NCBI RefSeq assembly: GCF_028682475.1
Contig: NZ_JANHLE010000002.1
Coordinates: 1 to 64,000 of the forward strand
From: Pseudomonas putida
Lineage (GTDB): Bacteria; Pseudomonadota; Gammaproteobacteria; Pseudomonadales; Pseudomonadaceae
DNA length: 64,000 nt
Direction: 5' to 3'
In this document: positions 50,065 through 59,861 of the stretch, piece after piece
Layout: every line of letters starts with the position of its first letter
Position numbering within the stretch: the first letter of the stretch is position 1
Made by a program: the position numbers and the translations under genes
The notes under the pieces: model-generated
Told to the model about the DNA's origin: nothing
The model's input: only the letters and a program-made list of their open reading frames with translations
Database searches by the model: none

Positions 50065-50769
50065 ATGAAACCGATCCAGTTGCCCTTGGGTGTGCGTCTG
50101 CGTGACGACGCCACCTTCATCAACTACTACCCGGGTGCCAACGCCGCCGCATTGGGCTACGTCGAGCGACTCTGCGAAGCCGACGCCGGCTGGACTGAAA
50201 GCCTGATCTATCTCTGGGGCAAGCAGGGCGTCGGGCGTACTCATCTGCTGCAAGCCGCCTGCCTGCGTTTCGAGCAGTTGGGTGAACCCGCTGTCTACCT
50301 GCCGCTGGCGCAACTGCTCGACCGCGGCGTCGAGCTGCTGGATAACCTCGAACAGTACGAACTGGTCTGCCTCGACGACCTGCATGTGATTGCCGGCAAG
50401 CCGGAGTGGGAAGAGGCCATGTTCCACCTGTTCAACCGCCTGCGCGACAGCGGTCGGCGCTTGTTGCTGGCGGCGTCCAGTTCGCCGCGAGAGCTGCCGA
50501 TCAAGCTGGCAGACCTCAAGTCGCGCCTGACCCTGGCGCTGATCTTCCAGATGCGCGCCCTGTCTGACGAAGACAAGCTGCGCGCCTTGCAACTGCGTGC
50601 CTCGCGCCGTGGCCTGCAACTGTCCGACGAGGTCGGGCACTTCATCCTCACCCGTGGTACGCGCAGCATGAGTGCCTTGTTCGACCTGCTCGAGCGCCTC
50701 GATCAGGCGTCTTTGCAAGCTCAACGCAAGCTCACCATCCCGTTTCTGAAAGAAACTTTAGGCTGGTAA
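50065..50769 (+). CDS. hda: DnaA regulatory inactivator Hda
   Basis: 234-residue DnaA-like AAA+ protein that, bound to the sliding clamp, makes DnaA hydrolyse ATP after initiation. The clamp-binding motif QLPLG is at residues 5-9, Walker A GKQGVGRT at 52-59, and Walker B VCLDDLHVIAG follows. No DNA-binding domain IV, as expected. Start set at 50065 (MKPIQLPLGVRL), which places the clamp motif correctly. Confidence 0.95.
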   Translation: MKPIQLPLGVRLRDDATFINYYPGANAAALGYVERLCEADAGWTESLIYLWGKQGVGRTHLLQAACLRFEQLGEPAVYLPLAQLLDRGVELLDNLEQYELVCLDDLHVIAGKPEWEEAMFHLFNRLRDSGRRLLLAASSSPRELPIKLADLKSRLTLALIFQMRALSDEDKLRALQLRASRRGLQLSDEVGHFILTRGTRSMSALFDLLERLDQASLQAQRKLTIPFLKETLGW

Positions 50770-50884
50770 GGCAGGGGCTAGAGCCTCGGCACGTAAAAGT
50801 CACATTTTTTTCGATTGAATTTGCAAATCGATGCGATAGAAGGCATAGTTTCGACTTCTTTAAATCCAAGACACGGTCGTGCCC

Positions 50885-51517
50885 ATGCTAAATCGCTTCG
50901 CACCCCTCGTGCCCCTCGCACTTGTGACCCTGCTTTTTGGCTGCGCAGCGCATAGCCCTGTTTCGCAGCAGCAGGTTCAACAACCGGTTTCCGCTCAGGT
51001 TTTGAGCAAGTCCTCCACCTCGTCGGTGTTCGAGGAAGAGCTGGCCACCGAAGAAGAACTTCAGGATTTCGCCAGCAGCAAGCCATACCAGTTGCCAGCC
51101 CTGGCCGACAACATTCTCGAACGCGGAATGTCGCTGATCGGTACCCGTTACCGTTTCGGTGGTACCTCGGAGAACACCGGCTTTGATTGCAGCGGTTTCA
51201 TCGGTTACCTGTTCCGCGAAGAGGCCGGCCTGAATCTGCCGCGCTCCACCCGCGAAATGATCAACGTAAAAGCCCCGCTGGTTGCTCGTAACAACCTCAA
51301 GCCGGGTGACCTGCTGTTCTTCAGCACCAATGGTCGCGGTCGTGTCAGTCACGCCGGGATCTACCTGGGCGACGATCAGTTCATCCACTCCAGCAGCCGC
51401 CGCAGCGGTGGCGTGCGCATCGACAAGCTCGGTGATCGCTACTGGAGCAAGACCTTTATCGAAGCCAAACGCGCACTGGCCATGGCACCGACCGCGACGA
51501 CCATCTCGCGCAACTGA
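50885..51517 (+). CDS. NlpC/P60 lipoprotein, peptidoglycan endopeptidase (first of pair)
   Basis: 210-residue lipoprotein (lipobox LLFGC, Cys20) with a C-terminal NlpC/P60 domain: catalytic Cys102 in FDCSGFIGY, with the His in VSHAGIYLG. Spr/MepS-type enzymes cut peptide cross-links in peptidoglycan during growth. A spacer rich in Ser/Glu separates lipid anchor and domain. The upstream GTG at 50879 is an alternative start. A paralogue follows 134 bp later. Confidence 0.9.
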   Translation: MLNRFAPLVPLALVTLLFGCAAHSPVSQQQVQQPVSAQVLSKSSTSSVFEEELATEEELQDFASSKPYQLPALADNILERGMSLIGTRYRFGGTSENTGFDCSGFIGYLFREEAGLNLPRSTREMINVKAPLVARNNLKPGDLLFFSTNGRGRVSHAGIYLGDDQFIHSSSRRSGGVRIDKLGDRYWSKTFIEAKRALAMAPTATTISRN

Positions 51518-51651
51518 TCATCGGCCTTGCGGTATCACGGCGACGTAGCTGAAAAGCGCGTCGCCGTGCGTGTTTACAGAAAGCGTCTAATCTAAATTCT
51601 CAACTATTTTCCGGCTCAGCGCCGGACGGCTTCAGACAGGATGTTCTGACC

Positions 51652-52185
51652 ATGGCGATGAAGGCGCGCTTCGCTCTACTTTCCCTGCTGGCACTGCTCG
51701 GTGCCTGCTCCAGTCATGCCCCGACCCCGCCGAAGGTGGTCGAACCCGTCGTCATGGCGCCTCAGGTGTATTTCTCTCCGGTTGCCGAAGATGTGCTGTT
51801 CCGTGCCCTGGGCCTGGTCGGTACGCCTTATCGTTGGGGTGGCAATACACCGGACTCGGGTTTTGATTGCAGTGGCCTGATCGGTTACGTCTATCGCGAT
51901 GCGGCCGGCATTGCCTTGCCGCGCACCACCCGTGAAATGATCGGCGTTCGCGCGCCTACTATCGACCGTGGGGCGTTGCAGTCCGGGGATCTGGTGTTCT
52001 TTGCCACCAACGGTGGCTCGCAGGTCAGCCACGCCGGCATCTACGTCGGCGAAGGCCGCTTCGTGCATGCCCCGTCTGCGGGTGGAACCGTGCGTCTGGA
52101 CTACCTGTCCAACAGCTACTGGAACAAAACCTACCTCAATGCCAAGCGGGTCCTGGCCCCGACTCACCTGGCGCGTAACCCCTGA
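51652..52185 (+). CDS. NlpC/P60 lipoprotein, peptidoglycan endopeptidase (second of pair)
   Basis: 177-residue lipoprotein (lipobox LLGAC, Cys19) with catalytic Cys73 in FDCSGLIGY and the His in VSHAGIYVG. It shares the body of the preceding gene but has a much shorter linker (about 30 residues). The two arose by tandem duplication. ATG codons at 51652 and 51658 are both possible. Confidence 0.9.
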   Translation: MAMKARFALLSLLALLGACSSHAPTPPKVVEPVVMAPQVYFSPVAEDVLFRALGLVGTPYRWGGNTPDSGFDCSGLIGYVYRDAAGIALPRTTREMIGVRAPTIDRGALQSGDLVFFATNGGSQVSHAGIYVGEGRFVHAPSAGGTVRLDYLSNSYWNKTYLNAKRVLAPTHLARNP

Positions 52186-52201
52186 CCTTGCGAGGTAGGC
52201 G

Positions 52202-52849
52202 ATGACGGCACAAACGCTCTACCTCGACGATGCGCTCTACCACTACCTGCAAGCGGTTTCTCTGCGTGAGACGCCATTGCTGGCCCGCTTGCGCGCCGAA
52301 ACCCAGACGCTGCCCGAGGCGCGCTGGCAGGTGGCGCCGGAGCAGGGCCAGTTGCTGGCGTTGCTGGTACGTTTGATCGGCGCGCAGCGGGTGATCGAAA
52401 TCGGTACCTTCACCGGATACAGTGCGCTGTGCATGGCCCAGGCCATGGAGCAGGGCCAGTTGTTGTGCTGCGATCTTGAAGGTAGTTACAACGCGATTGC
52501 CTGGCGCTATTGGCAGGAGGCCGGGGTGGCGGAGCGTATCGAACTGCGCCTGGCGCCCGCCTTGCAGACCTTGGCGACATTGCCGTCAGACCGTTATGAC
52601 CTGATCTTCATTGATGCCGACAAGGCCAACTACCCGCGCTACCTGGAAGAGGCCCTGCGTTTGTTGCGCGCCGGTGGGTTGCTGTTGTTCGACAACACCC
52701 TGTGGAGCGGGCGGGTGTTGCAGGCGCAGCCTGACAGTGACGATACGCGCGCGATTCAGGCATTGAACCTGGGGCTCAAGGATGATCCGCGGGTGGATTT
52801 GTCGATGCTGCCCTTGGGGGATGGTCTGACGCTGTGTCGTAAGCGTTGA
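52202..52849 (+). CDS. SAM-dependent O-methyltransferase
   Basis: 215-residue class I methyltransferase of the CCoAOMT/COMT-like family: VIEIGTFTGYSALCMA (AdoMet loop), YDLIFIDADKANYPRYLE (metal-binding Asp), LLLFDNTLWSGRV. Relatives methylate catechol-type hydroxyls with Mg2+. The substrate is unknown. It lies 16 bp after the NlpC gene with GAGGT upstream, and its stop abuts a REP pair. Confidence 0.88.
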   Translation: MTAQTLYLDDALYHYLQAVSLRETPLLARLRAETQTLPEARWQVAPEQGQLLALLVRLIGAQRVIEIGTFTGYSALCMAQAMEQGQLLCCDLEGSYNAIAWRYWQEAGVAERIELRLAPALQTLATLPSDRYDLIFIDADKANYPRYLEEALRLLRAGGLLLFDNTLWSGRVLQAQPDSDDTRAIQALNLGLKDDPRVDLSMLPLGDGLTLCRKR

Positions 52850-52913
52850 ATCGCGGGGCAAGCCCGCTCCCACAGGTTGCATATCCCGCTGTGGGAGCGG
52901 GCTTGCCCCGCGA
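52850..52913. repeat. REP pair (inverted) between convergent genes
   Basis: Arms TCGCGGGGCAAGCCCGCTCC and GGAGCGGGCTTGCCCCGCGA, starting right after one stop codon and ending 5 bp from the facing stop. No other terminator is present, so it probably stops both transcripts. Confidence 0.92.
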
Positions 52914-52918
52914 AGCGC

Positions 52919-54235
52919 TTACCGGGCCTTACTCACCCGCCAGATCGTGTTGCCGACATCATCGGCCACCAGCAACCCGCCACGCTGGTCATTGATCACC
53001 CCCACCGGCCGCCCCATGGCCTTGCCCTCGTCACTGAGAAAACCAGTCAGCACATCAATCGGCTTGCCAGCCGGTTTACCGGCAGTACTGAAGGGCACGA
53101 ATATCACCTTGTAGCCACTGTGCGGTTTACGGTTCCAAGAGCCATGCTGACCAATGAACACGCCTTGCTCAAAAGGCGGCGGCAATACACCGGGTTCAGC
53201 AAAGGTCAGGCCCAGTGAGGCGGTATGCGGTCCGACGGCGTAGTCGGGCGAAATCGCCGAGGCGACCCGCTGCGGGTCCTGCGGGCTGACCCGTTGATCG
53301 ACGTGCAGGCCATAGTAACTGTAGGGCCAGCCATAGAAACCACCGTCCTTGACCGAGGTGATGTAGTCGGGCACCAGGTCGCTACCGATCTCGTCCCGCT
53401 CATTGACTGCAGTCCATAGCTGCCCGGAGTGCGGCTCCCAGGCCATGCCATTGGGGTTGCGTAGCCCGGTAGCAAACAGGCGCTGCTGGCCGCTGGCAGG
53501 GTCGACTTCCCAGATCGCGGCACGGCCTTTCTCCTGGTCCATGCCGTTCTCGCCAACGTTGCTGTTGGAGCCGACGCTGACGTACAGCTTCTTGCCGTCG
53601 CGGCTGGCGATGACGTTCTTGGTCCAGTGGTGGTTCAGCGGGCCGCCGGGTAACTCGACCACTACGGTGCCGGGCGTGGTGATCGCGGTAGCCCCGGATT
53701 CGTAGTGAAAGCGCAGAAGACGATCGGTATCGGCCACATAGAAATCATTGCCGACCAGGGCCATGCCGAACGGCGAATTGAGGTTGTCGATAAAGGTTGT
53801 GCGGGTTTCAGCCACGCCGTCATGGTCGCTGTCGCGCAGCAGGCTGATGCGGTTGGCGCTGGGCACGCCGGCACCGGCGCGGCTCATCACTTTGCCCATC
53901 ACCCAGCCACGAATGCCCTTGCCGTCCTCGGGCTTGGGCGGGGCGTTGGTTTCAGCAACCAGCACATCGCCATTGGGTAATACATAGAGCCAGCGCGGGT
54001 GATCCAGGCCTTCGGCGAAGGCCGTCACCTGGGTGCCAGGTGCAGCCACAGGCTTGGCGCCCGGGGGCCAGCCAATGGCCGGAGCGATGTTGACGGTGGG
54101 AATCAGCGTCTTGTTCGGTTCGGGCAGCTGCGGCGACGGACCGAAGCCGTTGCTGACCTCCAGCCGGGCCGTCTCGCCGCAGCCGATCAGTCCGGCAGAC
54201 AGGGTCAGCAGCAAGGCTGTCCGGATCATGTCCAT
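52919..54235 (-). CDS. Sorbosone dehydrogenase-family (PQQ-type beta-propeller) lipoprotein
   Basis: 438-residue lipoprotein (lipobox GLIGC, Cys19) with a beta-propeller like soluble glucose/sorbosone dehydrogenases: [56 protein letters not shown]. Such enzymes oxidise sugars with PQQ in the periplasm; the substrate is not known here. Start set at 54235 with GAGGGG upstream; a longer frame would lack the signal peptide. Confidence 0.86.
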   Translation of the reverse strand: MDMIRTALLLTLSAGLIGCGETARLEVSNGFGPSPQLPEPNKTLIPTVNIAPAIGWPPGAKPVAAPGTQVTAFAEGLDHPRWLYVLPNGDVLVAETNAPPKPEDGKGIRGWVMGKVMSRAGAGVPSANRISLLRDSDHDGVAETRTTFIDNLNSPFGMALVGNDFYVADTDRLLRFHYESGATAITTPGTVVVELPGGPLNHHWTKNVIASRDGKKLYVSVGSNSNVGENGMDQEKGRAAIWEVDPASGQQRLFATGLRNPNGMAWEPHSGQLWTAVNERDEIGSDLVPDYITSVKDGGFYGWPYSYYGLHVDQRVSPQDPQRVASAISPDYAVGPHTASLGLTFAEPGVLPPPFEQGVFIGQHGSWNRKPHSGYKVIFVPFSTAGKPAGKPIDVLTGFLSDEGKAMGRPVGVINDQRGGLLVADDVGNTIWRVSKAR

Positions 54236-54303
54236 GGTGTACCCCTCGCAACGTTGGCCTCTGTTGAAAGTAGAGGCGATCAACGTGCGGGAGGTTCCCT
54301 TGT

Positions 54304-54882
54304 TCAGGCCTGCTTGAGCAACAGGGCGACCCCAGGATGGTACTGCCCGGCTTCGTTGTGCAGCTTGCGGTAGGCGTAGGGGAAGTACCAGGCGATGGCG
54401 CAGGCGTTGTGCTTCTGCAGGTCGTCCACCAGGTCCTGGAGCTCTTCGGGGCTGGCATGCTGCCCGGCTTTCCATGGGCTGGCGAACAGCGCGGCGACCT
54501 TGAGCTGGCTGGGCGCGGCCACCTGGCGGGCAGCGAAGACCGTTTCCTGCAGGGCGTTGCTCAGGTCGAGGCGGGCGATGCGTGGCCAGCGCTGGCTGCC
54601 CTGCAGGTACGCGGCCTCTTCACGGTTGGCGATATACAGATCGCAGCGGCCTTCACGTTCACCTTCGTCGCGCTGTTTCTTGCTCTGGTGATGTTGCAGG
54701 GTCACCAGCTCGGCTTGCCAGGCCGCGGCCGAGAGCAGGCTCAGGTTGGCTTGAGCGCCATGCCAGTACGCGGCTTCGCCATCGCCCAGGGTCTGGTTGA
54801 GGCGGTCAATACAATCGACCCAGCGCTCCAGCACCGGGCGCAGGAATTCCAGGCGCGGGTTATTGATGATCAGACCTTGCAT
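54304..54882 (-). CDS. Conserved-looking cytoplasmic protein, unknown function
   Basis: 192-residue soluble protein with no family I can name. It is rich in Trp and Gln, with a conserved-looking segment [20 protein letters not shown] at the C-terminal end. It lies 68 bp upstream of the sugar dehydrogenase gene on the same strand and divergent from the cob operon. Codon use is like the neighbours, so it is a real gene of the core. Confidence 0.7.
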   Translation of the reverse strand: MQGLIINNPRLEFLRPVLERWVDCIDRLNQTLGDGEAAYWHGAQANLSLLSAAAWQAELVTLQHHQSKKQRDEGEREGRCDLYIANREEAAYLQGSQRWPRIARLDLSNALQETVFAARQVAAPSQLKVAALFASPWKAGQHASPEELQDLVDDLQKHNACAIAWYFPYAYRKLHNEAGQYHPGVALLLKQA

Positions 54883-55039
54883 GCCGCTCTCTCCTTTATC
54901 GTTGTAATCGAGACAGCCAGATTGTGGCTATTTGATATCACCGATGTCAGGGTTACACAAGATGACAAAGGCGCCATTGATCCAGGCCAGTGCTGCGCCT
55001 TTCATTGACGCTCCGGGTGCAACCCTCTAACCTTCGCGA

Positions 55040-55250
55040 CTTGTTTCAGGTGCTCTGTAGGCTGCGGTCTGGCAGGGTGAAACAGGGAAGCCGGTGGGCG
55101 CGCAACTGCGTGCGAGTCCGGCGCTGCCCCCGCAACGGTAGGTGAGTCAAGGCCGCGCATGGCCACTGGGTGATCGCACCCGGGAAGGCGCGCGACCCCG
55201 GGTGTTCATGGCCCCGCTCACAAGCCCGGAGACCGGCCTGTAACAGCCAA
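55040..55250 (+). ncRNA. Cobalamin riboswitch
   Basis: The AdoCbl riboswitch core is clear: GGGTGAAACAGGGAAGCCGG with CGGCGCTGCCCCCGCAACGG and the B12 box AGCCCGGAGACCGGCC near 55224. It leads the cobO-cobS operon and should turn it down when cobalamin is plentiful. A hairpin just behind (55253-55271, loop GGAGG) may be the expression platform. Confidence 0.95.
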
Positions 55251-55267
55251 CGGCATCACGGAGGGTG

Positions 55268-55330
55268 ATGCGCGGTTTCTTCGGCTTGTGCCGCAGCCCT
55301 GCGCGTTTTTCCGTCTGCCTTATCCATTGA
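55268..55330 (+). other. Possible 20-codon leader ORF behind the riboswitch
   Basis: ATG at 55268 opens a 20-codon frame (MRGFFGLCRSPARFSVCLIH) that ends 90 bp before cobO. GGAGG is 3 bp before it, inside the loop of the 55253-55271 hairpin. It may be a leader peptide coupling translation to the switch, or chance. Confidence 0.2.
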
Positions 55331-55420
55331 TCTGTTGCCCTCTCGTTGCCGCGAACGCTGTGCCGCCCTGTGCTGCCAGGCTCGTTGCAGAGTGGCTGAC
55401 AGTGGTTTGCGGAGACTTCG

Positions 55421-56032
55421 ATGACTGAATCCACCGAGCGTGACGAACGCCACCTGGCCCGTATGCAGCGCAAGAAGGCGGTAATCGACGAGCGTATTGC
55501 CAACGCCCCCAACGAATGCGGCCTGCTGCTGGTGCTCAGCGGCAATGGCAAGGGCAAGAGCAGCTCGGCCTTCGGCATGCTCGCCCGGGCCATGGGCCAC
55601 GGTATGCAATGCGGTGTGGTGCAGTTCATCAAGGGCCGCAACAGCACCGGTGAAGAACTGTTCTTCCGGCGTTTCCCCGAGCAGGTGCGCTATCACGTGA
55701 TGGGCGAGGGCTTCACCTGGGAAACCCAGGACCGCCAGCGTGACATCGCCGCCGCCGAAGCGGCCTGGGCCGTTTCGCGCCAGTTGCTGCAGGACCCGAC
55801 GATCACCTTCGTGGTGCTCGATGAGCTGAACATTGCCCTCAAACATGGCTACCTTGACCTGGAACAGGTGCTCAGCGACCTACAGGCGCGGCCGCCGATG
55901 CAGCACGTGATCGTCACCGGTCGTGGCGCCAAGGATGAAATGATCGAGCTGGCCGACACCGTCACCGAGATGGGGATGGTCAAGCACGCGTTCCAGGCCG
56001 GCATCCGCGCCCAGAAGGGCGTTGAACTATGA
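55421..56032 (+). CDS. cobO: Corrinoid adenosyltransferase CobO
   Basis: 203-residue BtuR/CobA-type enzyme that adds the adenosyl group from ATP to reduced corrinoid. The P-loop GNGKGKSSSAFG is at residues 42-53. Further on come FVVLDELNIALKHGYL and VTGRGAKDEMIELAD. GGAGA precedes the ATG by 5 bp. First gene of the riboswitch-controlled cob operon; its end overlaps cobB by 4 bp. Confidence 0.96.
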   Translation: MTESTERDERHLARMQRKKAVIDERIANAPNECGLLLVLSGNGKGKSSSAFGMLARAMGHGMQCGVVQFIKGRNSTGEELFFRRFPEQVRYHVMGEGFTWETQDRQRDIAAAEAAWAVSRQLLQDPTITFVVLDELNIALKHGYLDLEQVLSDLQARPPMQHVIVTGRGAKDEMIELADTVTEMGMVKHAFQAGIRAQKGVEL

Positions 56033-57324
56033 GTGACACGCGCCATTGCCCGGCGGTGCTGATTGCCGCCCCGGCATCAGGCCAGGGCAAGACTACGGTG
56101 ACCGCTGCCTTGGCGCGGTTGCACCGCAACCTCGGGCGTAAGGTGCGGGTGTTCAAGTGCGGCCCGGACTTCCTTGACCCGATGATCCTCGAACGGGCCA
56201 GCGGTGCGCCGGTGTACCAGCTGGACCTGTGGATGGTCGGCGAGCAGGAAAGCCGCCGGCTGCTGTGGGAAGCGGCGGGGGAGGCGGACCTGATCCTGAT
56301 CGAAGGGGTCATGGGCTTGTTCGACGGTACGCCGTCGAGCGCCGACCTGGCTCGCCATTTCAATGTGCCGGTGCTGGCGGTGATCGACGGTACTGCCATG
56401 GCCCAGACCTTCGGCGCCCTGGCCCTGGGCCTGGCGCGTTATCAGCCGGACTTGCCGTTTGCAGGGGTACTGGCCAACCGTGTCGGTACCTTGCGTCACG
56501 CCCAGTTGCTTGAGGGCAGCCTTACCGAAGGACTGCGCTGGTACGGCGGCCTGTCACGGGAAACCGGGATTGAATTGCCGAGCCGGCATCTGGGCCTGGT
56601 CCAGGCCAGTGAACTCAATGACCTGGACGTTCGTCTTGACGCCGCAGCCGCAGCCCTCGGCGCCAGTTGTGAGTCGTCCTTGCCGCCGGCGGTGGCGTTC
56701 GCGGCGCCGACTGCCGAGGTTATCGAGCCCTTGCTTGATGGGGTGACCATCGCCGTGGCGCGCGATGAGGCCTTTGCCTTCACCTATGGCGCCAACCTTG
56801 ACCTGCTGCGGGCCATGGGTGCCGAGCTGAAATTCTTTTCGCCACTGCATGAGCAATCGCTACCGCAGGCGGACAGCCTCTACCTGCCGGGTGGCTACCC
56901 GGAACTGCACCATCAGGCGCTGGCTGCCAACACCGGGATGCTCACCGCGATCCGTAGCCATCATCAGGCAGGCAAGCCTTTGCTGGCCGAGTGTGGCGGC
57001 ATGCTCTACCTGCTTGAGACCCTGACCGATGTCGCCGGTGAGCGTGCCGAGCTGCTTGGCTTGCTGGAAGGCGAAGCGGTGATGCAAAAGCGCCTCGCAG
57101 CCCTGGCCTTGCAGGCGGTGGAACTGCCAGAAGGCACCTTGCGCGGCCATACCTATCACCACTCGCTGACCACCACTGCGCTTGAGCCGATTGCCCGCGG
57201 GCACAGCCCCAACGGCGGGCGTGGCGCTGAAGCGGTCTACCGTTGTGGCCGGCTGACGGCGTCCTACGTGCATTTCTACTTTGCTTCCAACCCGCAAGCG
57301 GCGGCGGCGCTGTTGGCACCATGA
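56029..57324 (+). CDS. cobB: Cobyrinate/hydrogenobyrinate a,c-diamide synthase
   Basis: 431-residue enzyme that amidates the a and c side chains of the corrin ring with Gln and ATP. N-terminal P-loop APASGQGKTTVTAAL; C-terminal glutamine amidotransferase with catalytic Cys in LAECGGMLYLLE and a His in HTYHHS. Overlaps both neighbours by 4 bp. Confidence 0.95.
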   Translation: MSDTRHCPAVLIAAPASGQGKTTVTAALARLHRNLGRKVRVFKCGPDFLDPMILERASGAPVYQLDLWMVGEQESRRLLWEAAGEADLILIEGVMGLFDGTPSSADLARHFNVPVLAVIDGTAMAQTFGALALGLARYQPDLPFAGVLANRVGTLRHAQLLEGSLTEGLRWYGGLSRETGIELPSRHLGLVQASELNDLDVRLDAAAAALGASCESSLPPAVAFAAPTAEVIEPLLDGVTIAVARDEAFAFTYGANLDLLRAMGAELKFFSPLHEQSLPQADSLYLPGGYPELHHQALAANTGMLTAIRSHHQAGKPLLAECGGMLYLLETLTDVAGERAELLGLLEGEAVMQKRLAALALQAVELPEGTLRGHTYHHSLTTTALEPIARGHSPNGGRGAEAVYRCGRLTASYVHFYFASNPQAAAALLAP

Positions 57325-57968
57325 GCGACCAGGCTTTCACCGACGCCGAGCGCGCGGCGGTTTATCGGGCTATCGGCGAGCGTCGCGACATGCGCCACTT
57401 CATCAAGGGCGAAGTAGCGCCGGAGTTGCTGGCGCGGCTGCTCGAAGCGGCGCATCAGGCGCCCAGCGTTGGCCTGATGCAGCCGTGGCGCTTTATCCGC
57501 ATCACCGACCGCGAGTTGCGCCAGCGCATCCAGGGCCTGGTGGAAGCTGAGCGGGTGCGCACCGCTGAGGCATTGGGTGAGCGCTCCGACGAATTCATGA
57601 AGCTCAAGGTTGAAGGCATCAGCGATTGCGCTGAAGTGCTGGTGGCGGCTTTGATGGATGACCGCGAAAAGCACATTTTCGGCCGTCGCACCTTGCCGGA
57701 GATGGACCTCGCCTCGTTGTCCTGTGCGATCCAGAACCTCTGGCTGGCAGCGCGCGCCGAAGGCCTGGGCATGGGCTGGGTATCGCTGTTCGAGCCGCAG
57801 GCGTTGGCCGACTTGCTGGCGATGCCGGCCGGTGCCAAGCCGTTGGCGATTCTCTGCCTGGGCCCGGTCCAGGCCTTCTATCCCGCGCCGATGCTGGTCC
57901 TTGAAGGCTGGGCTAAGGCGCGACCCTTGAGCGACATGCTGTTTGAAAACCAGTGGGGAGAGTCTTGA
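57321..57968 (+). CDS. bluB: 5,6-dimethylbenzimidazole synthase BluB
   Basis: 215-residue nitroreductase-fold protein. BluB breaks down reduced FMN to DMB, the lower ligand of cobalamin, with O2. The motifs ERRDMRHF and [12 protein letters not shown] place it with BluB rather than ordinary nitroreductases. Start at 57321 overlaps the cobB stop. Confidence 0.93.
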   Translation: MSDQAFTDAERAAVYRAIGERRDMRHFIKGEVAPELLARLLEAAHQAPSVGLMQPWRFIRITDRELRQRIQGLVEAERVRTAEALGERSDEFMKLKVEGISDCAEVLVAALMDDREKHIFGRRTLPEMDLASLSCAIQNLWLAARAEGLGMGWVSLFEPQALADLLAMPAGAKPLAILCLGPVQAFYPAPMLVLEGWAKARPLSDMLFENQWGES

Positions 57969-58876
57969 TGAGTGTGGCGTTGCTGACTGTTGCCGGGGTG
58001 GCGCTGGATGCGTTGTTGGGTGAGCCCCAGCGCCGCCATCCACTGGTCGCCTTTGGCCGCCTGGCCACGCGCCTGGAGCAGCGTTTCAACGCCGCTGGCC
58101 GTGGTTGGCGCAGTCATGGCGTGACGGCCTGGTTCCTGGCAGTGATTCCCCTGACCCTGTTGGTCACCTTGCTGTCCTGGCTACCCTACATCGGCTGGTT
58201 AGTGGAAGTGCTGGCCTTGTATTGCGCCTTGGGCCTGCGCAGTTTGGGTGAGCACGTGACCCCGGTGGCCGACGCCTTGCGCCGTGGTGACCTGGATGAG
58301 GCGCGCCGTCGCGTCGGCTTTCTGGTCAGCCGCGAAACCCGCGAACTGGACGAAACCGCCGTGGCGCGCGCAGCCACCGAGTCGGTGCTGGAAAACGGCA
58401 GTGATGCGGTGTTCGCCGCACTGTTCTGGTTTGTCGTGGCGGGCGCGCCGGGTGTGGTGCTCTATCGTCTGAGCAACACCCTGGATGCCATGTGGGGCTA
58501 TCGCAATGAACGTTTCGAGCGTTTCGGCTGGGCCGCTGCGCGTATCGATGATCTGCTCAACTACATCCCCGCACGGCTGGTGGCACTGACCTACGCGCTG
58601 CTCGGCAAGACCCGTCTGGCGCTCAAGTGCTGGCGCCGTCAGGCGCCGCTGTGGGACAGCCCCAATGCCGGTCCGGTGATGGCCGCAGGCGCCGGTGCGC
58701 TGGCTGTGGAGCTGGGCGGCCCGGCGGTCTATCACGGTGAGCTGCACGAACGCGCGCAACTGGGCGAAGGCCCGGTGGCGGATGCCGAGTCGATCGAGCG
58801 TGGCTGGCGCCTGGTGTGCCAGGGCGTATGGTTGTGGTTGCTGCTGTTGTGTCTGGGAGCTGAATTCTATGCTTGA
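57968..58876 (+). CDS. cobD: Adenosylcobinamide-phosphate synthase CobD (CbiB)
   Basis: 302-residue membrane enzyme that joins aminopropanol phosphate to adenosylcobyric acid. N-terminal [18 protein letters not shown] and the [19 protein letters not shown] block are diagnostic; about five hydrophobic segments. Start shares one base with the bluB stop (TGATG); it overlaps the next gene by 8 bp. Confidence 0.94.
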   Translation: MSVALLTVAGVALDALLGEPQRRHPLVAFGRLATRLEQRFNAAGRGWRSHGVTAWFLAVIPLTLLVTLLSWLPYIGWLVEVLALYCALGLRSLGEHVTPVADALRRGDLDEARRRVGFLVSRETRELDETAVARAATESVLENGSDAVFAALFWFVVAGAPGVVLYRLSNTLDAMWGYRNERFERFGWAAARIDDLLNYIPARLVALTYALLGKTRLALKCWRRQAPLWDSPNAGPVMAAGAGALAVELGGPAVYHGELHERAQLGEGPVADAESIERGWRLVCQGVWLWLLLLCLGAEFYA

Positions 58877-59861
58877 GCACGGTGGGCGCCTGCAGCGCGC
58901 AGTGCAGCACTACGGTATTGCCCGGGAGCAGTGGCTGGACCTGTCCAGTGGCATTGCGCCTTGGCCCTATGCCATTCCAGACATCCCGCTGCGCGCCTGG
59001 GCACGTTTGCCGGAAACCGACGATGGCCTGGAGCAGGCTGCAGCCGAGTACTACCGCGTTCAGCAGGTGCTGCCGGTGGCTGGCTCGCAGGCGGCGATCC
59101 AGGCCTTGCCACACCTGCGCGCGCGCGGCACGGTCGGCGTGCTGTCGCCTTGTTATGCCGAGCACGCCGAGGGCTGGCGGCGCGCCGGGCACCAGGTGCT
59201 TGAACTGCACGGCGAGCAAGTGGATGAGCTGCTCGACAGTCTTGATGTGCTGGTGGTGGTCAACCCGAACAACCCCACCGGCTGTCTGCTCAGCGCCGAG
59301 CAGTTGCTCGCCTGGCATGCCCGCCTGGCTTCGCGCGGTGGCTGGTTGCTGGTCGATGAAGCTTTCATGGACAACACCCCGCAGCACAGCATCGGCGCCC
59401 AGGCACAGCGCCCGGGGCTGATCGTGTTGCGCTCGTTCGGCAAGTTCTTCGGTCTGGCCGGTGTGCGTCTGGGTTTTGTCCTGGCTGAACCTGCCTTGCT
59501 GCAACGCCTGGCCGAACTGCTGGGCCCCTGGACCGTCAGCGGGCCAACGCGGATTCTCGGTCAGGCCTGCCTGCTCGACAGCGCTGCGCATGAGCACCAG
59601 ATCGCGCGCTGCTCAGCCGCTAGCCAGCGCCTGGCAGGCTTGCTCAGCAGCGCAGGCTTTGCGCCAACTGGCGGCTGCGATCTGTTCCAGTACCTGGTCA
59701 CCGACCAGGCTGTGCTGCTGTATGAATTCATGGCCCGGCGCGGCATTTTGCTGCGCCTGTTCAACCAGCCTGTCAGCCTGCGCTTCGGCTTGCCGGCCAC
59801 CGAGCAGGACTTTCAGCGCCTGCAACAGGCATTCAACGACTACTGCAAGGAACAGCCATGA
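58869..59861 (+). CDS. cobC: L-threonine-O-3-phosphate decarboxylase CobC
   Basis: 330-residue PLP aminotransferase-fold enzyme making aminopropanol phosphate for the linker. [22 protein letters not shown] and the PLP lysine in [16 protein letters not shown] are visible. ATG at 58869 follows GGGAGC and overlaps the cobD end. Confidence 0.92.
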   Translation: MLEHGGRLQRAVQHYGIAREQWLDLSSGIAPWPYAIPDIPLRAWARLPETDDGLEQAAAEYYRVQQVLPVAGSQAAIQALPHLRARGTVGVLSPCYAEHAEGWRRAGHQVLELHGEQVDELLDSLDVLVVVNPNNPTGCLLSAEQLLAWHARLASRGGWLLVDEAFMDNTPQHSIGAQAQRPGLIVLRSFGKFFGLAGVRLGFVLAEPALLQRLAELLGPWTVSGPTRILGQACLLDSAAHEHQIARCSAASQRLAGLLSSAGFAPTGGCDLFQYLVTDQAVLLYEFMARRGILLRLFNQPVSLRFGLPATEQDFQRLQQAFNDYCKEQP

